Shown here piece after piece: positions 34,958 through 43,805 of a DNA stretch of 64,000 nucleotides. A model generated the notes under the pieces. That model worked only from the letters and a program-made list of their open reading frames with translations, had not been told where the DNA came from and searched no databases. Source of the DNA: Paraburkholderia kururiensis (GTDB lineage Bacteria; Pseudomonadota; Gammaproteobacteria; Burkholderiales; Burkholderiaceae); the NCBI RefSeq assembly GCF_034424375.1, contig NZ_CP139965.1, positions 1,922,001-1,986,000 on the forward strand, in the 5' to 3' direction. Every line of letters starts with the position of its first letter. Position 1 is the stretch's first letter. A program made the position numbers and the translations under genes.

Positions 34958-35695
34958 ATGCGGCTACCCACACCGAATGTCGATATGCCCGATTTGTCGT
35001 GGACCTTGCCGGTAGCCCGGTGGTCTTTCTGGTCCTCCACCTCTGCGGAAACAGCCGAGGTCGCCTTCATCGATCCGATGATGCGCCGCCGGCTGAGTTC
35101 GCTTTCGCGGATGGCCTTGAAGGTCGCCCACGATTGCGTACAAAACGTGCCGCAGGTACGCATCGTGTTCGCATCGAGGCACGGCGAACTGCGACGTACC
35201 ACCGACATCCTGCACGGCATCGAGACCGGCAAGCCGGTGCTGCCGAACGCCTTCAGCCTCTCGGTGCTCAACGCCATGTCCGGGCTTTTCGGCATTGCGA
35301 GGCAGGACCGCTCGCCCGCAAACGCCATTTCCGCCGGCCCCGAAACGCTCGGCTACGCATTGCTCGAAGCCTATGCGCAGTACACCGAAGAACCGGCCGT
35401 GCCGGTGCTTCTCGTCTATGCGGACGAACCGGCCAACGGTGCGTACGGCGAGGTCGATCACGAAGTGCAGCAGGGCGCGCTCGCGCTGCTGCTCGGCGCG
35501 GGTCAGCTCGCGCAGGGACATCTCGCATGCACCGTCTGCGAGGCCGAGCACCAACCGGATGCCGAACGCGCAGGCGTGACGCGTTTCGAAACGCAAGGCG
35601 AAGCGGTGCATCACTGTCTCGATACGCAATCTGCGGCCGCGTGGCAACACGCCGGCGCGACCTGGCAGTGGGGGTGGCATGTCAGCGCGGTTTAA
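34958..35695 (+). CDS. APE ketosynthase-like chain length factor
   Basis: This 245-residue protein resembles the short beta-ketoacyl-synthase-like subunit (PF13723 type, ApeC) of aryl polyene clusters. It is thought to pair with the cluster's true ketosynthase as a chain-length factor. Thiolase-fold patterns are seen (VRIVFASRHGELRRTTDIL, FSLSVLNAMSGLFGI) but the nucleophile region reads ANAISAGPETLG, with no cysteine. The C-terminal half of a ketosynthase is missing, as is normal for this family. ATG 34958 was chosen; ATG 34985 is an alternative. It opens the operon and overlaps the acyltransferase start by 17 bases. Confidence 0.82.
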   Translation: MRLPTPNVDMPDLSWTLPVARWSFWSSTSAETAEVAFIDPMMRRRLSSLSRMALKVAHDCVQNVPQVRIVFASRHGELRRTTDILHGIETGKPVLPNAFSLSVLNAMSGLFGIARQDRSPANAISAGPETLGYALLEAYAQYTEEPAVPVLLVYADEPANGAYGEVDHEVQQGALALLLGAGQLAQGHLACTVCEAEHQPDAERAGVTRFETQGEAVHHCLDTQSAAAWQHAGATWQWGWHVSAV

Positions 35696-36473
35696 TCGTG
35701 CCTGGCGTCTGTTCGCCACCGGCCTCAGCTTCACGGTCTTCGGAATAAGCGGACTGTTCTTCTCGCTTCTCGTATTTCCGTTCGCGAGCCTGTGGCCGCA
35801 CCGCGCGTCGCGTCAACGCGCGGTCACGATGGTGATCCACTGGTTCTTTCGCGCGCTCGTCGACGCATTGAAGCGCATGGGCGTGATGGAACTCGACGTG
35901 GCCGGCGTCGAGGTCTTGCGTTCGGGGGCGCCGGCCATCGTCGTAGCAAACCATCCCACCTATCTCGACGTCGTCGTGCTGCTTGCGCTTACACCGCGCG
36001 CCTGCTGCGTCGTGAAAAACGCTCATTGGGGCAACCCATGCTTCTGGGGTATCGTTCGGGCTGCCGAATATGTGAGCAACGTCGACCCCGCCGGCTTCGT
36101 GGAGGATTGCCGACGGCAGATCGCCGCGGGCTACACGATGATCATTTTTCCCGAGGGGTCGCGCAGCCCCGCGCCGAACCGGCTGCGCGCCTTTTCGCGC
36201 GGCTTCGCGTACATCGCACTCGAAGCGGGCGCGCCGATCATCCCCGTTCTCATGCATTGCGATCCGCCCGCCTTCACGAAGCAGATGCGCTGGTATCACG
36301 TACCGGAGCGGCCTTTCCGCATCACCGTGAATGTGCTCGATCCCGTCGGTGTCGAGCGGCTCGCGTCGCACGAGATGCCGCCCGCGCTCGCCGCGCGTAG
36401 CGTCACCCGTGCAGTTGAGGCACACATTACCCAGAACCTGTTCGATCATGGATTCTTTAAAACTGGAAATTAA
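35679..36473 (+). CDS. 1-acyl-glycerophosphate-type acyltransferase (APE cluster)
   Basis: This 264-residue membrane-associated PlsC-family acyltransferase corresponds to ApeD. Catalytic HX4D is NHPTYLD (His92, Asp97), followed by FPEGSRSPAPNRLRAFSRGF. One or two hydrophobic segments at residues 12-40 anchor it in the inner membrane. In APE clusters it may transfer an acyl or the polyene chain to a lipid head group. It overlaps its upstream neighbour by 17 bases and the first ACP gene by 26. Confidence 0.88.
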   Translation: MSARFNRAWRLFATGLSFTVFGISGLFFSLLVFPFASLWPHRASRQRAVTMVIHWFFRALVDALKRMGVMELDVAGVEVLRSGAPAIVVANHPTYLDVVVLLALTPRACCVVKNAHWGNPCFWGIVRAAEYVSNVDPAGFVEDCRRQIAAGYTMIIFPEGSRSPAPNRLRAFSRGFAYIALEAGAPIIPVLMHCDPPAFTKQMRWYHVPERPFRITVNVLDPVGVERLASHEMPPALAARSVTRAVEAHITQNLFDHGFFKTGN

Positions 36474-36747
36474 GCAGCTTCTGATCGAAGCGTTCGATCT
36501 GGAACACCTGACGCCCGACGATATCGACGACGACGCTCCGTTGTTCGACACCAACGGCGTGGGGCTCGATTCGATCGATGCGCTCGAAATCGGCATCGTG
36601 CTGCGCCAGCGCTACAAGCTCACCATCGCCGCCGACGACGCGCGCGTGCGCGACTATTTTCGTTCCGTCAACACGCTCGCCGAGCTGGTCGCAGCCCAGC
36701 GCAAAGACGCGGCGGAGCTGGAAGAAACTGCAGGCAAGGGGGATTGA
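36448..36747 (+). CDS. Acyl carrier protein (first)
   Basis: This 99-residue acidic protein is an acyl carrier protein. The phosphopantetheine Ser is residue 42 in VGLDSIDALEIG. Four-helix spacing and acidic composition are typical; the C-terminal 15 residues (KDAAELEETAGKGD) extend beyond the fold. It matches ApeE-type ACP by position. It starts inside the acyltransferase gene. The growing aryl polyene would be tethered here or on the second ACP, three bases downstream. Confidence 0.93.
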   Translation: MDSLKLEIKQLLIEAFDLEHLTPDDIDDDAPLFDTNGVGLDSIDALEIGIVLRQRYKLTIAADDARVRDYFRSVNTLAELVAAQRKDAAELEETAGKGD

Positions 36748-36750
36748 ATC

Positions 36751-37002
36751 GTGACCGAAGCAGACATTCTCGAGCGCATCCGCGCCATCTTTCACGAAAA
36801 CTTCGCGATCGACCCGGCGCGCGTGACGCCGGAGGCGCATCTGTTCGAAGAACTGGATCTGGACAGCATCGACGCCGTCGATCTCGCCATCAAGCTGCAG
36901 GAAATGACCGGCCGGCGCATCAAGCCGGAAGAGTTCAAGTCGGTTCGCACGGTGGGCGACGTGATCGCCGCTGTGGAATCGCTGCTCGCGGCTCAGGCTT
37001 GA
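36751..37002 (+). CDS. Acyl carrier protein (second)
   Basis: This 83-residue ACP has its phosphopantetheine Ser at residue 39 in LDLDSIDAVDLAI. The GTG at 36751 gives a normal ACP length. It differs clearly from the first ACP, suggesting a division of labour such as starter loading versus elongation; which does which cannot be read here. It corresponds to ApeF by order. Its stop overlaps the start of the membrane protein gene (TGATG). Confidence 0.92.
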   Translation: MTEADILERIRAIFHENFAIDPARVTPEAHLFEELDLDSIDAVDLAIKLQEMTGRRIKPEEFKSVRTVGDVIAAVESLLAAQA

Positions 37003-37694
37003 TGCCATCCACGCCTTCCTGCGACGCGCATGCGGCGGGCGACCGGCTCACGCGCGACGCGAGCCACGCGGAGCCCGCCGTGGACGAGGCCGCGCCTGCC
37101 TGGCGCGGCGCGCGGCGCATGGTGCGCCTCGCTGCGAACCTGGCCTATCCGGTCGTGATCCTGTGTGCCTGGCGCTGGGACTCGCCGCGCTACGTGGGCT
37201 GCATGCTGCTCGCGTTGCTGTGGCTGCAACGCGTGGCAGGCACGGGCGCATTCGCCGCGTCACTGCGCAAGCTCAGCCTCGTGGACTGGGCCGTGGCGGG
37301 CGCACTCAACTGCGCGTCGGTGGCGATCGTCGTGACGAACAGTGAATTGTTGTTGCGCCTTTATCCGTCGCTCGTGAACTTCGGGCTGCTCGTGGCGTTC
37401 GGTGCGACGCTCGCCAACGGGCCGTCGATGATCGAACGGTTCGCGCGCTTCACGTACCCGGATCCGCCTGACTACGTGGTGCGCTACACGCGTCGCGTCA
37501 CGCAACTGTGGACCGTGTTCTTCGCCGCGAACGGCGTTTTCTCCGCTTACACGGCGCTGTGGTGGTCGCGCGAATCGTGGTCGCTCTATAACGGCGCCAT
37601 CGCGTATGGCGTGGTGGGCGTGCTGCTCGTTGCCGAGATCGTGTGGCGCAAGTACATCATGCTGCCGAGGGCGCAGCGCACGGGGGCATGGTGA
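37002..37694 (+). CDS. COG4648-type inner-membrane protein (APE cluster)
   Basis: This 230-residue protein has about five to six hydrophobic helices from residue 45 on (LAANLAYPVVILCAW, YVGCMLLALLWL, WAVAGALNCASVAIV, and others) after a 40-residue soluble N-terminus. It resembles the COG4648 proteins found at this place in aryl polyene clusters (ApeG), often misnamed DNA gyrase subunit B. Function is unknown; a role in membrane handling of the pigment is inferred. Its end overlaps the ligase gene by seven bases. Confidence 0.8.
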   Translation: MPSTPSCDAHAAGDRLTRDASHAEPAVDEAAPAWRGARRMVRLAANLAYPVVILCAWRWDSPRYVGCMLLALLWLQRVAGTGAFAASLRKLSLVDWAVAGALNCASVAIVVTNSELLLRLYPSLVNFGLLVAFGATLANGPSMIERFARFTYPDPPDYVVRYTRRVTQLWTVFFAANGVFSAYTALWWSRESWSLYNGAIAYGVVGVLLVAEIVWRKYIMLPRAQRTGAW

Positions 37695-39400
37695 TCGCGC
37701 TGCACGATCTGCTTGCCGCACCGCTGGCGGCGGCTGATACACAGGCGCCGCGGGCGGTATGCCGCGACGGCGCGGACACGCTCCACTTTCCTGCATTCCG
37801 CGCGCGTGTTCTGGCGATCGCGGCCCACGTGAGCCCACGCGCGGAGCAGCGCTTTGCGCTCTGCGCCGACGATCCGTATACGTTCGCGTGCGCGCTGTTC
37901 GGTCTCTTCGTGGCCGGCAAAGAGCCTGTGATTCCGGCGAGTTCCGCGCCCGGCTATCTCGCGGACCTGAGCGACGCCTACGATGCGGTGCTGACCGAAG
38001 CGGACATCGCCGCCATTTCCGCTGATGCTCCGGCAACCGCAGACGCCATCAGCATCACCGGCACCATCGCCGCGAACGCGCCGCTCACGCTCTACACGTC
38101 CGGCAGTAGCGGCGTGCCGAAACCCGTGCGCAAGACGCTCGCCCAGTTCAATGCCGAAGTGCAGACGCTGGAAGCGCAATGGGGCGCGCTTGCCGGCGAT
38201 GCGACCGTGCTCGCGAGCGTGCCGCATCATCACATCTACGGTTTGCTGTTTCGCGTGTTCTGGCCGCTTGCGGCGTGCCGCGCCTTCGACCGCTCCACCT
38301 GCGTCGACCCGCAGCAGTTGCAGGCGCGCATGGCGCAGTGCGGGCCGACGGTCGTCGTCTCCACGCCCGCGCAGCTTTCGCGCTGGCCCGATCTGCCGGG
38401 CTTCGATGCGTTCGATCCCGCGCCTCGCGCCTTTTTCTCGTCGGGCGGGCCGCTCGCGTTCGACACGGCCCGACGTTTTGCCGCCGTGCTCGGCCATGCG
38501 CCGCGCGAAATCTACGGCAGCACGGAAACGGGCGGCATTGCGTGGCGGATGCAGGCCGGCTCCGACGCATGGTGCCCCATGCCCGGCATCGAGGTGCGCC
38601 GCGCGGACGACGGCGCGCTCGAACTGCGTTCGCCGCATCTGGACCACGACGGCTGGCATCGCACCGACGACGCCGTGGCGTTCGACACGCGAGGCGGCTT
38701 CAACCTGCTGGGTCGTCTCGACCGCGTCGTCAAGCTGGACGGCAAGCGCGTGGCGCTCGCCGAACTCGAAGCCCGCCTGCGTCTGCATCCCTTCGTGACC
38801 GAGGCGGCAACCACGGTACTCGACGGCGCTTCGCGCAAGCGCATCGGCGCGCTCGCGGTGCTGTCGGCGGAGGGCAACGCCGCGCTGCGCCGCGAAGGCC
38901 GCGTGCAGCTCGTGAAGACGCTGCGCCGTCATCTCGCGGGCTATTTCGACATGACGGTGCTGCCGCGTCATTGGCGCTTTCGCAAGGCGCTGCCGTTCGA
39001 TGCGCGCGGCAAGCTACAGGCAGCCGCCATTGCCCGCACGTTCGAGGCGCACGAAGACGGCTTCGAAATACTCGCCGAAGCAGGGGACGACAACGAGCGG
39101 TTCTATGAACTGCATGTGCCGCCCACGCTCGTCCATTTCGCGGGCCACTTTCCCGGCTTGCCGATTCTGCCGGGCGTCGTGCAGATCGACTGGGTCGTGC
39201 GTCTCGCGAGCGAATACGTGCCCGGCGTGCGCACGCTCGTCTCCATCGACCGGCTGAAGTTCATGGCGCCCGTGCCGCCCGGCGCCGTGCTCAAGCTCGT
39301 CATGACGCACGACGCGCTGCGCCGTCGCCTGCAGTTCGCCTGGCACCTGGGCGAGCGCGACTGCGCCTCGGGCGTCATCGTCTACGGGGAGCCGGCATGA
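37688..39400 (+). CDS. AMP-ligase fused to FabA/FabZ-like dehydratase (APE)
   Basis: Residues 1-445 of this 570-residue protein form an adenylating enzyme that should activate an aryl acid and load it on ACP (ApeH role). Motifs are LYTSGSSGVPKPVRKT, YGSTETGGIAWR, HRTDDAVAF and LGRLDRVVKLDGKRVAL, with the catalytic Lys442 in FDARGKLQ. Residues 460-570 form a hot-dog 3-hydroxyacyl-ACP dehydratase (ApeI role) with FAGHFPGLPILPGV, His487. In E. coli and Xenorhabdus these are described as separate proteins. The frame is continuous, so the fusion is real in this sequence. ATG 37688 was chosen; an upstream ATG-less extension lies in the previous gene. Confidence 0.88.
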   Translation: MVIALHDLLAAPLAAADTQAPRAVCRDGADTLHFPAFRARVLAIAAHVSPRAEQRFALCADDPYTFACALFGLFVAGKEPVIPASSAPGYLADLSDAYDAVLTEADIAAISADAPATADAISITGTIAANAPLTLYTSGSSGVPKPVRKTLAQFNAEVQTLEAQWGALAGDATVLASVPHHHIYGLLFRVFWPLAACRAFDRSTCVDPQQLQARMAQCGPTVVVSTPAQLSRWPDLPGFDAFDPAPRAFFSSGGPLAFDTARRFAAVLGHAPREIYGSTETGGIAWRMQAGSDAWCPMPGIEVRRADDGALELRSPHLDHDGWHRTDDAVAFDTRGGFNLLGRLDRVVKLDGKRVALAELEARLRLHPFVTEAATTVLDGASRKRIGALAVLSAEGNAALRREGRVQLVKTLRRHLAGYFDMTVLPRHWRFRKALPFDARGKLQAAAIARTFEAHEDGFEILAEAGDDNERFYELHVPPTLVHFAGHFPGLPILPGVVQIDWVVRLASEYVPGVRTLVSIDRLKFMAPVPPGAVLKLVMTHDALRRRLQFAWHLGERDCASGVIVYGEPA

Positions 39401-41112
39401 GCCTCGCTGCCTGTATCGTCATCCCGATCTACAACCACAAGGACGCGATTGGCGGAACCGTCGCCAACCTGATTCCGCACGGGCTGCCGCTCTTCGTTGT
39501 CGATGACGGCAGCGACGAGCCTACCCAGGCCGTGCTCGCCGCGCTCGCGCAGCGTTACGCGGGCCAGCTCACGCTGCTGCGCCTGCCCGTGAACGGCGGC
39601 AAGGGTGCGGCCGTGATGGCCGGTCTGCGTGCCGCGCGTGCAGCCGGCTTCACGCACGCACTGCAGATCGACGCCGACGGGCAGCACGACGCAGCCGACG
39701 TGCCGCGCTTTCTCGAAGCCGCGCACGCGGCGCCGCACGCGGTGATCCTGGGCCGCCCCGTCTACGATGCGAGCGTGCCGAAATCGCGTCTCTACGGGCG
39801 TTATCTCACGCACGTCTGGGTCTGGATCGAAACGCTGTCGTTCGCCATTCGCGACTCGATGTGCGGCTTCCGCCTGTATCCGCTCGACGTGGCGTGTGAC
39901 CTGATCGACAGCGTGAAGCTGCCCACGCGCATGGACTTCGACATCGAGATCCTCGTGCGGCTCCATTGGCGGCGCGTCGAATTCGTCTCGATTCCCACCG
40001 CGGTTCGATACGCGACGGACGGCGTCTCGCATTTCGACGTGCTGTGGGACAACGTGCGCATCAGCCGCAGTCACACGCGACTCGTCGCGGGCATGCTGGT
40101 GCGCTCGCCGCTGCTCGTCGCACACAAGTTCATGCCGCGCCGCGCAGCGCAAGCGGCGGGCGTTCGCACGACGCCGTGGTGGCGCATGGCCGAGCGCGGC
40201 AGCCGCCTCGGCATGGCACTGCTCGCGCTGGGGTGCCGTACGATCGGGCCGCGCCTCACGTCGCTGTGGCTGTACCCGATCGTCGCGTATTTCCTGCTGA
40301 CGGGGCGCGCCGCGCGCGACGCCTCCACGCGCTACTTCGCGCAACTCCAGCGCTTCAGGCCGAACGAGGCCACGCCGCGGCCAGGCTGGCTCACCGCGTA
40401 TCGCCACATGCTCACGTTCGCGCAATCGGGCTTCGACAAGCTCGTCGCGTGGTCCGGTCAGCTCGACTTCTCCAACGTGAAGTTCGACGATGCCGGCACG
40501 CTCGACGCCTTGCTTGCCAGCGGGCGCGGCGCGCTCGTCATCGGCTCGCATCTCGGCAATCTGGAGATGGCGCGCGCGCTCGCCGTGCGCAGCGCCCAGA
40601 CCAAAGTGACGGCGATCGTCTACACCGAACACGCACGCCGCTTCAACAGCGTGCTGGCCGCCGCGCATCACGACTTCGCGCAGCATCTCGTCGAGGTCAA
40701 CGACTTCGGGCCCGAGACCGCGCTGATGATGCAGGAGCGCATCGAGCGCGGCGAGTTGCTCGTGATCGTGGGCGACCGTACGCCGGCGCGCGAAGCGGGG
40801 CGGACCACGCACGTGCCGTTCCTCGGTGCGAGCGCGCCGTTTGCGCAGGGGCCGTACGTGCTCGCGCATGCGCTGGCGTGCCCCGTCTATCTGTTCTTCT
40901 GCCTCAAGGAACGCGGGGCTTACCGGCTCTATTTCGAGCCGTTCGCCGAGCGCATCGAACTGCCGCGACGCGAGCGCGCCCGGCATCTGGCCATCTGGGC
41001 CCAGCGTTATGCCGCGCGTCTCGAACACTATTGCTGCAAGGCGCCTTATCAATGGTTCAATTTCTACGACTTCTGGGCGCGCCCCAGCGGAGGCGCGAAT
41101 GGCCGAACATGA
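39397..41112 (+). CDS. Family 2 glycosyltransferase fused to LpxL-like acyltransferase
   Basis: This 571-residue protein has two domains, as in ApeJ-type proteins. Residues 5-240 are a GT2 glycosyltransferase (IPIYNHKDAIGG, VVDDGSDE, DADGQHDAADVP with its DxD, and MCGFRLYP). Residues 280-560 resemble lipid A lauroyl/myristoyl acyltransferases, with the catalytic H-x4-E in SHLGNLE (His385, Glu390) and VGDRTP. It may attach the pigment to a glycolipid carrier by sugar and acyl transfer, at the inner membrane. It begins in the stop of the previous gene (ATGA) and overlaps the next start by 14 bases. Confidence 0.85.
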   Translation: MSLAACIVIPIYNHKDAIGGTVANLIPHGLPLFVVDDGSDEPTQAVLAALAQRYAGQLTLLRLPVNGGKGAAVMAGLRAARAAGFTHALQIDADGQHDAADVPRFLEAAHAAPHAVILGRPVYDASVPKSRLYGRYLTHVWVWIETLSFAIRDSMCGFRLYPLDVACDLIDSVKLPTRMDFDIEILVRLHWRRVEFVSIPTAVRYATDGVSHFDVLWDNVRISRSHTRLVAGMLVRSPLLVAHKFMPRRAAQAAGVRTTPWWRMAERGSRLGMALLALGCRTIGPRLTSLWLYPIVAYFLLTGRAARDASTRYFAQLQRFRPNEATPRPGWLTAYRHMLTFAQSGFDKLVAWSGQLDFSNVKFDDAGTLDALLASGRGALVIGSHLGNLEMARALAVRSAQTKVTAIVYTEHARRFNSVLAAAHHDFAQHLVEVNDFGPETALMMQERIERGELLVIVGDRTPAREAGRTTHVPFLGASAPFAQGPYVLAHALACPVYLFFCLKERGAYRLYFEPFAERIELPRRERARHLAIWAQRYAARLEHYCCKAPYQWFNFYDFWARPSGGANGRT

Positions 41113-42691
41113 CTTGAACGGTGCGGTGGCTGATACGCCGGGCATGACCGCGCAGCGCGTCGTGATAGGCGGCCGTCGGCTCACCATCGAAGACGTGGTG
41201 GCCGTGGCGCATCGGCGTGCCGCGGTGTCTTTGAACAGCGATCCCGCCTGGCGCGCCCGCATCCAGCGCGGCGCGGACTTTCTGCGGCAGCACCTGGCCT
41301 CGGGCGCGACGGTCTATGGCGTCAACACGGGCTATGGCGACGCGTGCGTCGTCGAGGTACCCATGCATCTGGTCGAAGCCTTGCCGTTGCAGCTCACGCG
41401 CTATCACGGCTGCGGCATGGGCGATTATCTGGACAACGAAGAAACACTCGCCGTCATCGCCGCGCGACTCAATTCGCTTGCTTACGGATTCTCCGGCGTG
41501 CGGCCCGTGCTGCTGGAACGCGTGGCCGACCTGATCAACCATCGCGTGCTGCCGCGCATTCCGTCAGAAGGGTCCGTGGGGGCGAGCGGCGACCTCACGC
41601 CGCTCTCGTATGTGGCAGCCGCGCTGGTGGGCGAGCGCGATGTGATGTTTCGCGGCGCGTTGTGCTCCGCGCGCGAAGCCTGGCGCGCGCTCGGACACGA
41701 GCCGCTGACGCTCGCGCCGAAGGAAGGTCTTGCGCTGATGAACGGCACGGCCGTGATGACGGGTCTCGCGTGTCTCGCATTCGCGCGTGCGGCGCAGCTG
41801 GCGCGCCTCGCGGCCTCATTGACGGCGCTGTCCACGGTCGCGCTCGACGGTCGGGCCGCGCATTTCGATGCGTTGATCTTCGAGGCAAAGCCTCATGCCG
41901 GCCAGGCCGAAGCCGCCGCCTGGATTCGCGCCGATCTGGCGGGCCGTACCGATACGCCGGGCCATCGTTTGCAGGATCGCTATTCGATCCGCTGCGCGCC
42001 GCACGTGATCGGCGTGGCCTGCGACGCGCTCAGCTGGGTGCGCCGCGACGTCGAGAACGAACTGAACAGCGCGAACGACAACCCGCTCGTGGATCCCGAC
42101 AGCGGCCGCGTACTGCACGGCGGCAACTTCTACGGCGGCCACATTGCCTTCGCCATGGATTCGCTGAAGACCGCCGTGGCCAATCTTGCCGATCTGATGG
42201 ACCGGCAGCTGGCGCTGCTCGTCGACGACAAGTTCAACAACGGCCTGCCGCGCAACCTCACAGGCGCCGCGCCCGCGCGCGCGCCCATCAACCACGGCTT
42301 CAAGGCGGTGCAGATTTCGTCGTCTGCCTGGACGGCGGAGGCGCTCAAGCACACCATGCCCGCGAGCGTGTTCTCGCGCTCGACGGAAGCGCACAACCAG
42401 GACAAAGTGAGCATGGGCACGATTGCCGCGCGCGACTGCCTGCGCGTCCTGCAACTCACCGAACAGGTCGCGGCGGCGCATACGCTCGCAACGGTGCAGG
42501 CCGTGCAGCTACGCCTGAAGCTCAACGGCGCAACGATGATCCCCGTGCCGCTGCAACGCTTCATGAGCACAGTGGCGGGCATGTCGGCTTTCGTCGACGA
42601 AGACCGTCCGCTCGAACCCGACCTGCGCGCCGTGACGGCGAGCATCGCGGCGGGCGGCTTGATGGCCCCTACGGATGGAGCCGCGGCATGA
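41099..42691 (+). CDS. Aromatic amino acid ammonia-lyase (HAL/PAL/TAL family)
   Basis: This 530-residue enzyme uses an MIO cofactor self-formed from Ala-Ser-Gly (residues 162-164, in SVGASGDLTPLSY) to remove ammonia from an aromatic amino acid. The catalytic Tyr is in VYGVNTGYG (Tyr73), and later motifs are NSANDNPLVD, GGNFYGGHIAF and EAHNQDKVSMGT. By eye the substrate-selectivity pair is Tyr102-His103 (LTRYHGCGMG), not the His-Leu of Rhodobacter TAL. Histidine use is unlikely in context, as no hut genes are near. In the polyene cluster it should give cinnamate or 4-coumarate as the starter acid for the ligase upstream. Confidence 0.88.
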   Translation: MAEHDLNGAVADTPGMTAQRVVIGGRRLTIEDVVAVAHRRAAVSLNSDPAWRARIQRGADFLRQHLASGATVYGVNTGYGDACVVEVPMHLVEALPLQLTRYHGCGMGDYLDNEETLAVIAARLNSLAYGFSGVRPVLLERVADLINHRVLPRIPSEGSVGASGDLTPLSYVAAALVGERDVMFRGALCSAREAWRALGHEPLTLAPKEGLALMNGTAVMTGLACLAFARAAQLARLAASLTALSTVALDGRAAHFDALIFEAKPHAGQAEAAAWIRADLAGRTDTPGHRLQDRYSIRCAPHVIGVACDALSWVRRDVENELNSANDNPLVDPDSGRVLHGGNFYGGHIAFAMDSLKTAVANLADLMDRQLALLVDDKFNNGLPRNLTGAAPARAPINHGFKAVQISSSAWTAEALKHTMPASVFSRSTEAHNQDKVSMGTIAARDCLRVLQLTEQVAAAHTLATVQAVQLRLKLNGATMIPVPLQRFMSTVAGMSAFVDEDRPLEPDLRAVTASIAAGGLMAPTDGAAA

Positions 42692-43119
42692 GCGGCACGC
42701 GCGCGGTTCTGAGCGCAAGCGCCAACGTCGAAGTGCCGTTCCACGACGTCGACGCCATGAACGTGTGCTGGCACGGCCACTACCTCAAGTACTTCGAGAT
42801 AGGCCGAGCCGCGCTGCTGCGCAAGTTCGACTACGACTACCGCGAAATGCAGGCGTCGGGCTATTTGTGGCCGGTGGTCGAGGTTCATCTGAAGTACGTG
42901 CGGCCCGCGGTCTACGGTCAGCAACTGGAAGTGCGGGCGCACCTGCTCGAACACGAAAACCGGTTGAAGATCGGCTACGAGATCGTCGATGCCGGCACGG
43001 GCGAGCGGCTCACGAAGGGCTACACGGTTCAGGTCGCGGTGCATGCGCAGACGAAGGAATTGCAATTCGTCTCGCCGCCCGTCGTATTCGAGAAGCTGGA
43101 GCGGGCATGGGAACGCTGA
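42688..43119 (+). CDS. 4HBT-type acyl thioesterase (APE cluster)
   Basis: This 143-residue hot-dog thioesterase (YbgC/4HBT family, ApeK role) shows VPFHDVDAMNVCWHGHYLKYFE near residues 17-38, with the catalytic Asp, and the KYVRPAVYGQQLEVRAHLLE strand. It could edit wrong chains or release the aryl polyene from ACP. It starts inside the lyase stop codon (ATGA) and its end overlaps the LolA-like gene by 13 bases. Nothing odd is seen. Confidence 0.88.
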   Translation: MSGTRAVLSASANVEVPFHDVDAMNVCWHGHYLKYFEIGRAALLRKFDYDYREMQASGYLWPVVEVHLKYVRPAVYGQQLEVRAHLLEHENRLKIGYEIVDAGTGERLTKGYTVQVAVHAQTKELQFVSPPVVFEKLERAWER

Positions 43120-43805
43120 AGTTGCGCGTGCGTGCCGTCGTGGCGCTGGTCGCGCTGCACGTGGTCGCGAGTCAGGCCGGGGCGACCGGCACATCCGCTC
43201 AAAATGCCACCGGAACCGCTGCCTCCGCGCCGTCATCCGCTTCGAACGACATGGCGCTCGTCTCGCAGATCGCGGCGCATCTCGCGAAAGCGAAGGGCGT
43301 TCGCACGCGTTTCACGCAGACGCAGACGCTCGCGGCGATGAAAGCGCCCCTCGTCAGCACGGGCTCGCTGCTGTTCTTCCGCGAACGCGGCGCGATCTGG
43401 CACATCGACACGCCCTATAAGGCCACATGGGTCATGACCGACGCCGGCATCGTCAGCGTGGATGCTGCGGGTACGCAGACGGCGAGCCGCAGTGCGCAGG
43501 GCGCCCGTGCCGCAGGCGGCATCTCGAAGATGATGCGCGCGATGCTGGCGGGCGACCTGAGCGCGCTCTATTCGCAGTTCGATGTCGAGGCAACGGGCAC
43601 GCCCGCACGCTGGCAGATGCGGCTCGTGCCGAATCAGCCGCAGATCGCGCAGTCCATCGCCTCGTTGCAGATGAGCGGCGGCGACTATCTGCGCACGCTG
43701 CGCATCGCGCACGCGAACGGCGACGTCACGCAGCTCGATTTCGAGGGCAGCGCAGCGGTGAGCGAACTCACGCCCGCCGAACACGCGCTGTTCGGGGCCC
43801 GCTAG
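43107..43805 (+). CDS. LolA-like periplasmic lipoprotein carrier (APE cluster)
   Basis: This 232-residue protein has a signal peptide (MGTLKLRVRAVVALVALHVV, cleavage likely near AGA-TG) and then a LolA fold from about residue 55 (KGVRTRFTQTQTLAAMKAPLVSTG; RERGAIWHIDTPYKATWVMT). It corresponds to ApeL, a carrier that probably ferries the lipid-linked pigment or its lipoprotein across the periplasm to the outer membrane. It overlaps the thioesterase gene by 13 bases and its stop shares one base with the GTG of the exporter gene. Confidence 0.87.
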   Translation: MGTLKLRVRAVVALVALHVVASQAGATGTSAQNATGTAASAPSSASNDMALVSQIAAHLAKAKGVRTRFTQTQTLAAMKAPLVSTGSLLFFRERGAIWHIDTPYKATWVMTDAGIVSVDAAGTQTASRSAQGARAAGGISKMMRAMLAGDLSALYSQFDVEATGTPARWQMRLVPNQPQIAQSIASLQMSGGDYLRTLRIAHANGDVTQLDFEGSAAVSELTPAEHALFGAR

